Assembly: GCA_963556695.1 (NCBI GenBank) | Contig: CAUWAG010000012.1 | Location: 1,736,001 to 1,800,000 of the forward strand | Source: Anthostomella pinea | Taxonomy: Eukaryota; Ascomycota; Sordariomycetes; Xylariales; Xylariaceae | Direction of reading: 5' to 3' | DNA length: 64,000 bases | Part shown: in pieces, positions 43,857 to 56,468 of the stretch | How positions within the stretch are numbered: the stretch's first letter is position 1 | Layout: each line of letters begins with the position of its first letter | Program-made: the position numbers and the translations under genes | The notes under the pieces: model-generated | Database searches by the model: none | What the model was told of the DNA's origin: nothing | Seen by the model: only the letters and a program-made list of their open reading frames with translations

Positions 43857-44771
43857 TTAATCCGGGCTGACACTACGACTGCCCGAAGACCCCCTCCGCC
43901 TCCGAGGGCTCTTCCCCGGCACCCCCTGAGCAATGAGGAAATCGACGAAATCATCCACGCCCTGCGGCGAGTTGATCTGATGGCCCCCCTCCTCATATTC
44001 CCTCCACGTGACATTCATGCCAAAGTCGCGGAGCGAGTTCCGGAGCACCTTGCCGTACTCGATGAACACCAGGGGGTCGTCGGCGCAGTGCGCGAGGAAC
44101 GCGGGCGTGTTCCACACCACGTCGTCGATCGGCGTGCCGTCCAGCGCAAGCACCTCGCGCGTCTCCTCTAGTGTGCCGCCGGGAAACGGCATCGCGGACG
44201 AGAAGGCCACCAGCGCACATAGTTTCGTTGGCGGTGTGTGCCGCTCGTCGAAATAGTCTGCCCTGTCCCAAGCAACCAGCCCACCACCACCACCACCATC
44301 CAGTGGTGGAGGCGGAGGCGTAGGCACGACCATATTCAGCAACGCATGCACAGCCGCCGCCCCGCCCTGACTAACCCCAGCCAAAACCACCCTCTCCAGC
44401 CCACCTCCACCTCCACCATCGCCCTCACCCAACAACCTCGCCTCCCTCACCACCAACCTCCTCAAACTCTCCACGCTCTCCTGCAGCCCCAGCGCCTGCA
44501 CCTCCTCCCTCTCGGCCAGATCAAGAGGATTCCAAACATCGAACCACTGCGACCAGTCCTGCCCCTCGTCGGCCTCGCAGGGCCGCAGCTCCGCCTGGGG
44601 AAACACCCATCTTACCGACGGGAAGACGGTCTTGAGGGACCGCCGTAGCGAGTCGCGCGGCCAGAAGAGCTGTTCGGAGGCGTCGGCGGCGGTGCTGCCG
44701 CGGCTGTGCAGGAATACTATGGTGTGGGTGTGTGTGATGGCGGGCGGGAGGACGGAGAGGCCTAGCTCCAT
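43857..44771 (-). CDS. acyl-protein thioesterase / carboxylesterase family hydrolase
   Basis: Intronless, 304 aa. Ser-hydrolase fold: IVFLHSRGSTAADASE is the oxyanion strand, RWVFPQAELRPC follows, WFDVWNPLD is a family marker. The nucleophile is Ser134 in LAGVSQGGAAAVHALL, the acid Asp lies in HCADDPLVFIEYG and the His in YEEGGHQINSPQGVDDF. The fold fits depalmitoylating thioesterases and small carboxylesterases. Gly runs (near residues 119-125 and 155-160) are loop insertions typical of plant-infecting or saprotrophic Sordariomycetes. The start chosen is the ATG at 44771 (context CACCATGG). The Ser/Arg-rich tail is disordered. Confidence 0.86.
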   Translation of the reverse strand: MELGLSVLPPAITHTHTIVFLHSRGSTAADASEQLFWPRDSLRRSLKTVFPSVRWVFPQAELRPCEADEGQDWSQWFDVWNPLDLAEREEVQALGLQESVESLRRLVVREARLLGEGDGGGGGGLERVVLAGVSQGGAAAVHALLNMVVPTPPPPPLDGGGGGGLVAWDRADYFDERHTPPTKLCALVAFSSAMPFPGGTLEETREVLALDGTPIDDVVWNTPAFLAHCADDPLVFIEYGKVLRNSLRDFGMNVTWREYEEGGHQINSPQGVDDFVDFLIAQGVPGKSPRRRRGSSGSRSVSPD

Positions 44772-45420
44772 GGTGCGTGGGTGTGTGTCTTGGTGACTGT
44801 GTGCCGGTGGGTTCAATGTTATGAAGTGGGGATTTGCGTGGCACGGCTGATGGAGGTGCTGTGGCTATGTGTGCTGCGGTATGCACATGTTCGATCCGTT
44901 GCTCAGGGGTACTGCACGGGGTGGTGGTGCGGACGATGACATGTATGGCTGTATGGCTGGGAGTCGAAGTTGGCAGATGGGGGATGGTAGGTGAGTGAGG
45001 TCACTGCAACTGTCCAGCAGTTCTTGATTGGTTTGTACGATATGGGCCCCCATTTATTACCCGTGTCGGTGCCAAGCCGGGCAGGCCGGTCGAGGTCGTT
45101 CATACCAACTTTAAGTGCCTCCGGGTTAGCCTACTCCGGGTGATCCAAAGGTTTAAGGTAACAGGTAGGTCTCGATTGCTAAAGGATTAGGACAAGGACA
45201 GATTCCTGACCAGATTCACCAAGGAGACGTTAGACAACATCAGTATACACTTCCCATCAATATTTCGTGGTGGCTTTTGTGGTGGTAATGTTTTCGATGC
45301 GTTCCTTTGAAGAAATGCCGAAGAAGGGCACAATCGTCCACTTATACATCACGAACAAGTAGCAGTGTAACAGCAAATGATCTACCTTCCATCTATATAT
45401 CACCACAAAACATCTATAGG
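44772..45420. other. spacer between esterase promoter and UGGT 3' end
   Basis: Both neighbours lie on the minus strand. Nothing recognised. Confidence 0.45.
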
Positions 45421-48400
45421 CTATAGCTCATCTTTAGTTCTGGTCTTTAGTTCCTCCTCAAACCGTCTACCCTTGGGATTCTTCCCGTCCCTATTGAGCA
45501 CTTTTTGGTCCTCGTCACCGCCCACCTTCTTGCCCTCAGCTGGCAATCCCTTCACCCTGCGCTCAACGGCTGCGATCTCATCATCGTACACTGTCCACTC
45601 CGGCACTTGTCTCCTCGCCCGATCCAGCTTGGGCTCCTTGGTCTGCGGGTTATTACATAGATCGATCGTCCGTGCTTCCTTCTGGCTCTCGTCACTGCAC
45701 CACGTCTCACACCACAACCACTCTTGCGGTAGGCTGTGGATCGGGATCGTGAATTGCATGTGGTTCGGCAAGTCCTGGTCGAGGTTGGAGAGCGAAGCTG
45801 GATCGGCAGATAGCTGGTGGTATTGCTGTCGAAGCCGGTCACCTGCCGCGAGCTGTCTGAAACGACGAAGGTCCACAACATACAGCGCCGATATGTGGTA
45901 CGGCTCACCACGGAGGTAGTTCTTCCAGTAGCCCTGCTTCCAGAACCGGAATCCCTCCATCTCGGTGCGCGAGTCGCACATGGGCGTGAAGCCGTACGGT
46001 GCACCGTCAAGATCGTGGTTGACCAGGTCCATCATGTCGGTCCTCACAATCTGGTCTGCATCCACGAAGATGACCTTGTCAAGAGAGAGTGGGAACAGGA
46101 CATCCAAGAACAGAATCTTGTATCCCCAGATTTCTCGCTGCTTCTCCTTCTGCTGGCGAAGCCAGTGTGGCCATTTGTATGTCACCATCTCGTATTTGAA
46201 GCCATACTCTTCGGCGAGATGTGGTATGAATCCCTTGAAGGACGGGGACAGGAACTGCTCGATGAACCAGAACTTGACCGTGTGGTTGGTGTTCTTCATG
46301 ACCGAAACCATCATGATGTTGAGCATGCGTTCGTATAGATGACCACTGGCGACAGAGAAGATGTTGATCTCAGCGTTAACCTCGGTTGATACTGTCGTGG
46401 ACTTGGACTTGGACTTGGACTTCGATCCGCCCAAGATTCCTTCCGCAAATTTCAAGCCCCGGGAAAGGAGATCTCCGCCCCCGGCAGAGCTATTATCCTC
46501 AAGGACATCCTCTTGCTCCATACCCGGCTTCCGCTGTAACCGTGGATACAACGTTGTGCCTTGGAAATCCATCAGCGCAGTATCAGTACCCTCGTCACCT
46601 GGCACCGCCTCGTAGCCTTTGCCGCCAACACTGACGATATCGAATATCTCCGAGCTTCTTCCTTCCTTCAGCTGGATGTTGTAGTAGCCGGGGTTGGCTT
46701 TGAACTGGAAATAGCCAATGTTTGCCATGATGATGGTGTCATCGAAACGCGGGTCAAGCTCCGTATCAAGTAATAACTGAACACCTCGAGGCGGATTCCC
46801 TGACGTCTCTCTCGAGTGACCTTCAATGAGAATGTGCTCAAGTTCATAGACAGCATCGACATCTGTCTTGATGGAGCTCAACTTCAAGTTGTCGAGATCT
46901 TGAACTGAGTCCTTAGCTGCGGCGAGCCAAGCCGGCGGCATATCCATGCCTAAGTTGAGAAGGGCCTCCGAAGGTAAGCCCTTGAAAGTTGCGCCTTGAG
47001 ACTCAACTTTTCCGCTTTCCTCAAACGATGGCTCTGAGCGGAGGACATAGCGGTAAAAACGTTTCACCGGCAGCTCTTCCAGCTTCTCTCTTGGGTTCAA
47101 GAAGATACGCAAATGGACGCCATGTAGCTCAGACAGAACCTTCAACATAGGCGCCCATTTCTGCCCTACCTCACTAGTGGGATTGAGTACAGCGACGAAA
47201 TGGATGTTTGCATTCGTCGCATCGCCAACATCAATCGCTGTATACGTCGAATTCCAGCTATCGAACATGGCTGTTCGCAAGGTTGGAGCAGACTCGAAAA
47301 TGCCCTCCGGCAGATCCGAAATGGTCGATAGAGCTGTGATCGATGTAAGTTTTGCAGCAGCCAATGGACTGTATATCTTCTCCGTCAATCCCAACGTTTC
47401 AGCTGCTTTATATACAGGCAATATTCGAGTCGACTGTTCGAATTCGAGAAGCTGCTGGAAGTCATCCTCTTTGAATGGCGCCTTAGCAGTGATTGGGCCA
47501 ATAACTCGACCATTGAGAATGAGCAGTTGATCACCTGGTGTAACCCCGGCTGTGGTAAGAAAACGTGACAGAGCACTGTCGTAGCCATTGTCTTGTACCA
47601 CAATGTCACCAGACAGAAGAACCTCCAGTGCCTCCATGTTTTCGATCTCGGGCAGCTTGCTGATGTCTTTCATGAGAAGTGTATTGACCTCATGCGAATT
47701 TCCAGTTGATCCAGGGTTATTGACGATATCCAGGCGGATCCCGGGGTTATTGCGACGGAATGACAGGGCAGACAGTAGAAGGTTGAGACCTGCAGTACTG
47801 CTTAAGTCTGCGATAACTGTTAAGGCTGCCCAGCTTTCCCTGCTTGTGTCTTCACTCGCTTCAATGACAGGGATGTGAGTAAAGAGGTCGTCATGTTCGG
47901 TGTGGAGCTTGTTGACATCAAGAACTGTCAGAGAATTGTCGGAATCCGGGAATATGTATAGGTTGCGCCGGGCCGGCGCATTCTCCAAGAACAAATCCGG
48001 AATCCACATATCTTCATCGACTTTGCCCATGTATATTCCCTGTTGAACCATCTGGAGATCACTTGTGAGTTTCATGCTCATCCTCTGGAGCCAAGCCTTC
48101 TCCCGTGGAATAGCAAGTCCGTTGAAGAATACGGGCGGGACCTCGGTGTCCGCGTTGAGCCTTTCTATCCAATGCTTCGAAAGCTCAAGCTCTTTCTCGT
48201 GGTGCTCCGATTCAAGTATCTCCTTGAAAGGAAGAGGTGTCGCTTCCGCCCTTGCAGTGCGATCCTTGATGGCTTTATCGAAGTTGGCCGCGTCGAACTG
48301 GGTCGACGGCTTACCCGTACTGCAAGATTCCAGATAAGACATGAGGCTAGCGAGACCATAATTTTCAAGCAGGTGGTATACTACTTTTGCCCGATTGTCT

Positions 48401-50079
48401 GCCTCTTTTGTACGAGTCAACGGCACTAGGCCAAACCGGATAGGGAGAAGCCTCTTGATGAAACCCTGGAGCTGGCCAACTACCACATTCAAGTCTTCGG
48501 GGCTGGCGAAGTCGACGGGCAGAATCAAGTTAAACAGGTCTTTCCGAACGGGGGGAATCTGGCCAGGGTACGTCCTTTGCATAAGCTAAGCGGCAGGTTA
48601 GCAAAGGCGAAGTGTGGACGAACAAATGTGTGCTTACCGCCATGAGACTTGTGGGATACTCAGCATATCGCTTATCTTTCTCGATGTTGTTAAGCCAGAT
48701 AATGACCCGGCCTTCCTCAATTTCGTCCCTCCAGTCGAATCGCCGAGGGTCATCATCGGGCTTGGCCATGGTCACCTCGTGGTTACCAAGCAAGGAAACA
48801 GCCTCCTTTCCAGTGAGACCGAGTTCTGTCACGCCCTTGATGAGCTTTCTCTCACGGCGAATGCTGTCAATGAGCGTGAAAGGGTCAACTTGGCGCTCTA
48901 TCAACTGCACTCCGTTCATCCACAGAAGGTTCATGCCAGCAGGAACACTTTGAGCTCGATTCTGGTGGTGTTCGGCTATGAAAGCATCCGACGCATTGTG
49001 GGCAGCAATGGATGTCGAGAACTTGGGAAAGTCTTGGGTTAACTTGATCAAGGTCTGCAAAGGGTCTTCGCTCTGCATGATGAAGGAACCAGCTTTGAGT
49101 CCTAATGAGGCCAGCTCGGAACTGGAAAGGGGTTTCAGATCAGAGACCTCCTCTTCCTCATCAAGAACCACTTCGACTGGCAATGACTTATGGGCCTCAC
49201 TAGCCCCAGCTTCTTCGGCTTCACGATCATCAATCACGATGTAATCTGTCCGCTTGAGCTGGAGCTCCACGCCATACCCACTAACCGGTAGTGGTTCGAG
49301 CTCGCCTCTCTGGTTGGCACGATGTCGCAGTCGGTAAGAGACTTCCCCTTTGCGAGCCCTGTCTACCAGTGCCTTATGGAAAGACCCAAACGAAGGTTTG
49401 GTGATGTCGGCATATAGAACGGCGTCCGGTCCACTGCCTAGGGCGCGGTCGAATGGCAGCCATCGGAGCTGTCTGCAATTGTGTAAGTGGAGGTCTTTCG
49501 AGACGTACTGTGCAATACTTACAAGTCCCCCGAAACATCACCATCAGCGTCAGGCAGCACCATGGCCGGCGAGCAGTATTGCTTATAGCCGAACAATATC
49601 CATTCTTCGCAGTTCTCCTTGGCCTCCTCCAGGGCGGGTACCACAGCTGTGTCGTAATATTGGTAATGGGCCTCTATCCTCGGAGCAGCAGTCCTCAAGG
49701 AGAGAGCCAGCTTGAAAGTCGACAGTGCCTCGGGGCTATCCATATAGCCATCCTCCTGCAGAACCTCGAGGAAGCGGTCGAACAGGGCCTTATCGGTCGT
49801 GGCCTTCGCAAAAGAGCCGTCGGCGATCCGATCGAGCAAAGGGAAGTAGGAGGTCGCATTCTCTCCGGCAGCCGTCTCTCTGGACCGAATTAGCTTGGAG
49901 GTAAGGCATGATAAATTCGTGCAGGCTCACAGAAGCTCGACAAGGTAGGGCGGAGCTGGGAAGGCTGCCTTCATAGCCACATTGACTGAAGGTCCTGCGA
50001 CGACATGGCCAGGGTTGAGCCAGGCAGTGGCGAGCAGAGAGGCAGCTAAGCCACACGGCAACTTGAGGAAACGATTCAT
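45421..50079 (-). CDS. UDP-glucose:glycoprotein glucosyltransferase (UGGT/Kre5 family)
   Basis: ER lumen folding sensor that re-glucosylates unfolded N-glycoproteins for calnexin. Exons are 50079-49931, 49879-49523, 49472-48638 and 48585-45421; the product is 1,501 aa, the usual size. The N-terminus is a signal peptide (LPCGLAASLLATAWL). The long thioredoxin-like sensor region includes FDRFLEVLQEDGYMDSPEAL, LQRMSMKLTSDLQMVQQGIY and PADSAN-like repeats. The C-terminal GT24 catalytic domain begins near ERMLNIMMVSVMKNTNHTVK; its DxD metal motif is Asp1289-Asp1291 in KVIFVDADQIVRTDM, followed by GYWKNYLRGEPYHISALYVV and LDQDLPNHMQFTIPIHSLPQ. The protein ends KDEL, an ER retrieval signal. Introns are 51-53 bp. 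The gene shares its promoter region with COPA. Confidence 0.97.
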
Positions 50080-50974
50080 GATTGCAGAGAAGGTATATGA
50101 CTCCAATTGTCGAAGTTGAGGCTGTCGTCGCGTCTTTCTTCCAAATCGAGCACGGATCGCACTGGAGGGGCAGACGACCAAGAGCTCTGTCACAAAGCTC
50201 CAAGCTAGATACCAGCTTGGGTACCTAAACTCCCCCTGGCATATGACACAAGATGAATGTGAGAAACTAATGAGAGAATGGTGGTTAACAGGAGGAAATC
50301 AAGACCGCGAAGAATACAAAGTGGCCTCTTTGCCTGGTCGTGACATACAGAAAGCTCGTCTACGTAACCGTCAAAGTTGGTGTAAGTGCCAGCCCGAGGT
50401 CATGGATGAATGGCTGCATGTCGCAGCAATTGAACACATCGACAAATGACGGGGCTCGGCCAATGAAAGCGGGTATTCAAGCTCCAGGGCGCGTCATGGG
50501 GGGCTATCAGGGGTTCAATAGGCCTAGATAGGGGAATAGTGGCGCGTTAGCTCACCCCTCCAGCTGGAGTGGGGCTTACATAAACGGCCGGGGGTGGCAT
50601 CGAAACAATGGCCCGGGGTTATTCCGCTCCGGGGCAGGATGGATCAGGCCAGCACAGCAGTCGGGAGTGGACAGCGCCAGCCGCAGGAGCAGGGGCGCGC
50701 AGGAGCGCACGGCACCAAAACCCACCGTCACTTTTGGGACCTCGTCTGAAATGTGGAAAGGACAGCAACAGCAGTGTCGATATCCCAGCCTGCCAGAGCC
50801 TCCCCTCCGCGCACCTGTCGCCGACGTCCCTGTCTCGGCCGCTCATTTACTCCCTATTACGGTCATCTAATAGCACCTCCTATCGTCAATTCCAGGTCCA
50901 GTGAACCTGCAATTCGCCCACCTCATTCATGACCCAAGCTTAGGGGCTTCCTGCGCCTCCCACCGCTGTCCAAG
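50080..50974. promoter_or_regulatory. divergent promoter region of UGGT and COPA
   Basis: 895 bp separate the two start codons, which point away from each other. Both proteins serve the early secretory pathway. I see no clear binding motif such as an unfolded-protein-response element that I would defend. Confidence 0.55.
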
Positions 50975-53900
50975 ATGCAGGCCTCCGGAATGTTGACGAA
51001 GGTGCACACCCATTGACCCGTCCAGTGCTGCGCGCATGATGTTGGAGCCAACGCTGATGCCGTCACTACAGTTCGAGTCCAAGTCTTCGAGAGCGAAGGG
51101 CATTGCCTTCCACCCAAAGAGGTTGCTACCCCCTACGACACCACTCCTCCACTATCTGTCCTCATGGCGGTGCTGACTCGAGATCACCAGACCATGGATT
51201 CTCGTCTCCCTCCACTCTTCGACTATCCAACTATGGGATTACCGCATGGGAACTCTGATAGACCGGTTCGAAGAGCACGACGGTCCCGTTCGGGGCATCG
51301 ATTTCCACAAGACCCAACCCCTCTTCGTTTCCGGTGGTGATGATTACAAGATCAAGGTCTGGTCCTACCAGACGAGGCGATGTCTGTTCACCCTGAACGG
51401 GCATCTCGATTACGTTCGAACCGTCTTCTTTCACCACGAGCTGCCGTGGATCATATCCGCATCCGACGACCAGACCATTCGGATATGGAATTGGCAGAAC
51501 CGCTCGCTAAGTACGGCTCAGAGACTGACATAGAACAACCAGGGGCAACAGATACTGACGCGAACCTAGTTTGCACCATGACGGGCCACAACCACTACGT
51601 AATGTGCGCCCAGTTCCACCCCAAGGACGACCTGGTAGTATCCGCCTCTCTCGACCAGTCTGTACGAGTCTGGGATATCTCGGGCCTACGAAAGAAACAC
51701 TCGGCCCCGACCTCGATGTCCTTCGAGGACCAAGTCGCTCGATCGAATGCGCAACAGGCAGACATGTTCGGTAATACCGATGCTATGGTCAAATTCGTAC
51801 TAGAGGGCCACGACCGCGGCGTTAACTGGGTGTCCTTCCACCCCACCGCTCCCCATATTGTCTCGGCTGGCGATGATCGACTGGTAAAGCTGTGGCGATT
51901 CAGCGAAACGAAAGCCTGGGAAGTCGACACATGCCGCGGCCATTTCCAAAATGCTTCCGGTTGCTTGTTCCACCCCCACCAAGACTTGATCCTGTCTTGT
52001 GGTGAGGACAAGACAATTCGGGTATGGGACTCTCAGAAGCGTACGGCCGTCCAGTCATTCAAGCGGGAAAACGACCGATTCTGGGTCATCGCTGCCCATC
52101 CCGAGATCAACCTGTTTGCTGCTGGACACGACAACGGTGTCATGGTATTCAAGTTGGAACGAGAACGCCCGGCATCTACCGTTCACCAGAACAACCTGTT
52201 CTTCATTACGAAGGAGAAGCACGTTCGCTCATACGATTTCCAGAAGAATGCCGAGAGCCCGACATTATTGTCTCTGAAGCGACTGGGCAGTGCCTGGGTA
52301 CCTCCACGGACCTTGTCATACAACCCAGCGGAGCGGTCTGTCCTTGTCACATCACCCTCGGAGGGCGGCTCCTACGAACTTATCAATCTACCTCGGGATG
52401 GCTCTGGTGCATTGGATTCCACGGACTCGAAACGCGGACAGGGGAACTCTGCGATTTTTGTGGCCCGCAATCGCTTTGCTGTTCTGAACACATCTACCCA
52501 GACTATTGACATCAAGGATCTGTCCAACAACACTGCGAGATCATTCAAGCCCCCTATTGGGACCACCGACATCTACTTTGGTGGCACTGGCAACTTGCTT
52601 ATAATTACCCCGACCGCCGTCTATCTCTATGATATCCAGCAGAAGAAGAGCATAGCCGAGTTGACTGTCAATGGTGTCAAATACGTCATCTGGTCTAATG
52701 ACGGTCTTCACGCGGCTCTCCTGAGTAAACACAATGTCACTATTGTGACTAAGACGCTTGAACAAGTCAGCACGTTGCACGAGACAATCCGGATCAAGAG
52801 CGCGACCTGGGACGACGCCGGCGTTCTGCTGTACTCTACCCTCAACCACATCAAGTATACTCTGATGAATGGCGACAATGGTATCGTCAGGACACTCGAC
52901 CAGACAGTATACCTTGTGAGAGTCAAGGGCAGATATGTATACTCACTTGATCGCGCCGCAAAACCCAAGGTCCTCCACATTGACCCCACCGAGTACCGCT
53001 TCAAGCTTGCTTTGGTGAAGAGAAACTACGAGGAAATGCTTCACATCATACGTAACTCGAGCCTAGTCGGCCAGTCCATCATTTCATATCTGCAGAAGAA
53101 GGGATACCCCGAGATTGCCCTGCAGTTCGTGCAAGACCCGACAACTCGCTTCGAGCTCGCAATAGAATGCGGTAATCTGGAAGTGGCCGTGGAGATGGCC
53201 AAGGAATTGGACCGACCGAAGCTGTGGACCAGACTGGGGACCGAAGCCCTGGCGCACGGAAACCACCAAGTCGTTGAGATGGCGTACCAGAAACTCAAGC
53301 AGTTTGATAAGCTGTCGTTCTTGTATCTTTCGACCGGCGACCACTCAAAACTCGCCAGAATGGCCAAGATCGCCGAGCATCGAGGCGACTTTACAGCAAG
53401 ATTCCAGAATGCTCTTTACTTGGGCGAAGTCGAGGATAGGATACAGATGTTCAAGGAGGCTGATCTATGTGAGTGTCCAAGATTATGAGGTGGAAGTGTC
53501 TCGCTAACGGATAATCAGATCCCCTTGCTTATATGACTGCCAAGTCTCACGGTCTCGAGGAGGAATGCCAGTCGATTCTGGAGGTCACGGGTGTCACGGA
53601 AGATCAACTGACTACACCCAAGTTTGGACAGACTGCCACGCCGCCAAGGCCAGTTGTGCCCACCTACAAGGCAAACTGGCCTACCAAGGCGACGTCGCAG
53701 TCCATCTTCGAGAAGGCTCTTTCGGGTCAATTAGAAGGCCTGAGCCTAGAGGACGCACCAGCCGCAGCCACTAATGGACTCGGGCGCGATGATGCAGGTG
53801 ACGACGACATCGCTGCTAAGGCCAACGGCGCGATGGACGTGGATGAGGACGAGGATGCAGCTGGCTGGGACATGGGTGACGACATCGTTCCAGAAGCTGA

Positions 53901-54952
53901 CAGCGACTTTGTCAATGTCGAAAGTACCGATGCGGGAGGTGCTGGCAGCAGCGAGGCTGACATGTGGGCTCGCAACTCGCCAATAGCGGCAGATCATATC
54001 GCCGCTGGGTCTTTCGAATCAGCCATGAACCTGCTGAACCGTCAAGTGGGAGCTGTCAACTTCGCGCCGCTGAAGCCTCGATTCTTGGAGATTTACTCGG
54101 CTACGAAAACCTATCTTCCCGCGTCTGCTGGATTGCCGCCCCTTGTCAACTACGTCCGCCGAACCTTGGATGAGACGGATCCTAGAAAGGTTCTCCCAAT
54201 AATCCCTCGAGACCTTGAGCACCTCGCGTCCAATGACCTCCAACAAGGTTACGACACGATGAGGTCAAACAAGCTCGAGGATGGCGTCAGACTTTTCAAG
54301 GGTATCCTACACGCCATTATCGCCAATGCTGCATCCAGTGAGAGCGAGGCGACTGATGCGAAGAAACTTGCCACCTCGGCCGGCGAGTATGCTTTGGCCA
54401 TGTCGATCGAGCTTGCCCGAAGAAGACTCGGCACACCAGAAGCGGTGAATGGCAACCCGGAGCTGCTCAAACGAAGTCTTGAGCTGTCAGCATACTTCAC
54501 GATTCCCAAGATTGAGGTGCCGCACCGCCAGCTCGCACTACTGAACGCAATGAACTTGGCGGCAAGAAGCAAAAACTACAGCTCGGCTTCGAGCTTTGCC
54601 AACCGTATCCTGGCCAACGGCGGAGCTAATAGAATCCTTGAGAATGTGAGTTCCCCTTCTAGCCAGCCCACCCTATATCCGTTTGGGTGATACTGACATT
54701 TATGAATAGGCCCGGAGGACCAAGACACAATGCGAGCGGAATCCCCACGATGCTGTGGAGATTGAGTACGACCAATTTGCCGAGTTCGATATCTGCGCCG
54801 CTAGCTATACGCCCATCTACAGCGGCACTCCCTACGAAGAGTGCGCCTTGGACGGAACCAAGTACCACACAAAGTACAAGGGCATGGTGTGCACCGTTTG
54901 TGAGGTATGCGAGGTCGGTAAGCATGGCAGTGGGCTGAAATTGTTTGCATAG
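50975..54952 (+). CDS. COP1: coatomer (COPI) alpha subunit
   Basis: Alpha-COP of the COPI coat, which returns proteins from Golgi to ER and binds dilysine cargo tails. Six exons: 50975-51001, 51072-51121, 51191-51510, 51570-53468, 53519-54645 and 54710-54952, giving 1,221 aa (yeast Cop1/Ret1 has 1,201). The first exon codes only nine residues (MQASGMLTK) and the second is 50 bp. They join to [20 protein letters not shown], the conserved alpha-COP start. WD40 repeats follow ([53 protein letters not shown]), then the helical solenoid ([20 protein letters not shown]) and the Cys-containing C-terminal COPI domain ([20 protein letters not shown]). Each splice junction restores conserved sequence. 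Confidence 0.97.
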
Positions 54953-55450
54953 AGGGTGCCAACATATCACCGCTTGTTGACCAAGGAAGGGCTACACGGC
55001 GACTGGGTGAAGTGACTTAGTGGCTACTTCTCGGGCCGGGAAGGTCGGACTGGCACAGAAGACTATATTAGACAGCCTGAAATAGGAGTTTGACGTTGTC
55101 TGAGATGACCCCCAATATCCGGTTTGATCAGAACATGTAGTTGTGGCCAGTGGAATAAAGAAAAGGTCGATCGATGAATTAATGCGGCGTACGATTCACT
55201 ACTACATGTTACTAGTTTGAAACCGGTTTCCACGAGAGGTATTTGATGTAAGCCACCCGGCATATTGACGCGGATAGCAACTTCTGGTTCATTAACGCCA
55301 TCGTGCTCCATCTAATGGTGGTTTTTGATTCCATATTCATACAACCAGGCGATACAGTCTGTCCGCATGCTTGATTGCAGTTTAGGCATGCGGCCCTGCC
55401 TTACGCCTATCTCAGTCACCACACCGCCTTCACTCTTCTCACAGCAACCC
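54953..55450. other. convergent intergenic region
   Basis: Shared 3' region of COPA and RPN12. Nothing further recognised. Confidence 0.5.
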
Positions 55451-56468
55451 CTAAACAATAGTCTCCAGCTCCCGCGCATAGCCCAGCGTATTCTGGATGA
55501 CCATCTGGCTAAACTCCTGCTCGGTCCCGGTCTCGGCGCCGTCCTCGCCGGGCGCACCAGATGTGGAGGGAAAGTAGATCTGGCCGTCGCGGATGACCCA
55601 GCCGCGCTCGCGCGCGAAGTCGACCACGGCGCCCTCGGAGTCCAGGAAGAGCAGCGACTTGGTGCTGGAGAGCGGCAGCGACGGGTAGGCGCGCTCGCTG
55701 CTGGAGGCGATCTCGGAGCGGATTTGCGAGGTTAGGATCTGTTTGGGGGGAGGATGGTGGTTAGTTGATTGGTCTGGGATCGGGATACGATGAGGGTTGG
55801 GGTTGGGGAGCGGGGGATTGGGGGATGATGCTGCTGTTGCCTGCGAATATAGCGTGGGTAGGCTGGTAAGTGAGAGGTAGTATGGGGGATGGCGTATGCG
55901 GATGACAGAGATGCGGTAGTAAACTCACATCCGTAAAGACACCGTACTCCTCGCTGGGCACCTCGCGGCTCTTCATAGCCTTCCACACGCGGTCATAGCT
56001 GCCCTCCATGAGCCACCGCTCGAGCTTGATGGGGTACCCGAGGAAGCGGTCGTTCTCGGTCTCAACACCACCAACATCGCGGGTACCCAGGGCCTCGAGC
56101 TCCGAGTGGAACTGGGCGTAGTCGCTCTCGGTCAGCAGGTACAACAAATACAAGCCGGTGACCTTGTTGCGCTCGGCGTGGTTCGGCGGCAGCGCCGAGG
56201 CCGCCAGCTCGTAGAAGGGCTGCAGCTGCGACACGTAGCGCGTGAAGGCCGCCGGGTCGCGCGCCCGGATGCTGAAGAGGGCGCCGGCCTCGTAGACGTC
56301 CCGCGCCACGGCGAGGTGCGCGGATGATGTGTTGGGGGTTGGTGTCACGGCCTTGAGCTGCAGCAGGGCGATCTTGGCTTTGGAGAGGAGGGAAGAGGCT
56401 TCGCTGTAGGGGAGGCTGGGATTCGACTTCAGCTGGTTGAGGATCTGCTGTAGTGTGCGGTCGGCCAT
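55451..56468 (-). CDS. RPN12: 26S proteasome regulatory subunit Rpn12 (PSMD8)
   Basis: Lid subunit of the 19S regulatory particle, needed to finish lid assembly. Exon 1 is 56468-55929 and exon 2 is 55738-55451; the product is 275 aa (yeast Rpn12 has 274). The 190-bp intron (GTGAGT to AACAG, with CAACTAACC branch) is long for this region. Helical N-terminal part: LQQILNQLKSNPSLPYSEAS, ARDVYEAGALFSIRARDPAA. The PCI-like part follows: LTESDYAQFHSELEAL, FLGYPIKLERWLMEGSYDRV, KSREVPSEEYGVFTD. Exon 2 has SSSERAYPSLPLSSTKSLLF and the last helix TLGYARELETIV. The start is the ATG of MADRTLQQ; the frame is open far upstream, but that part has no similarity. Confidence 0.94.

Noticed and set aside
44771..44816. 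Longer start for the esterase at 44816
   Set aside because: That codon is TTG; the first ATG, in good context, is at 44771.
43857..45420. Esterase and UGGT as a functional pair
   Set aside because: Same strand but about 650 bp apart; no shared pathway and no sign of co-transcription.
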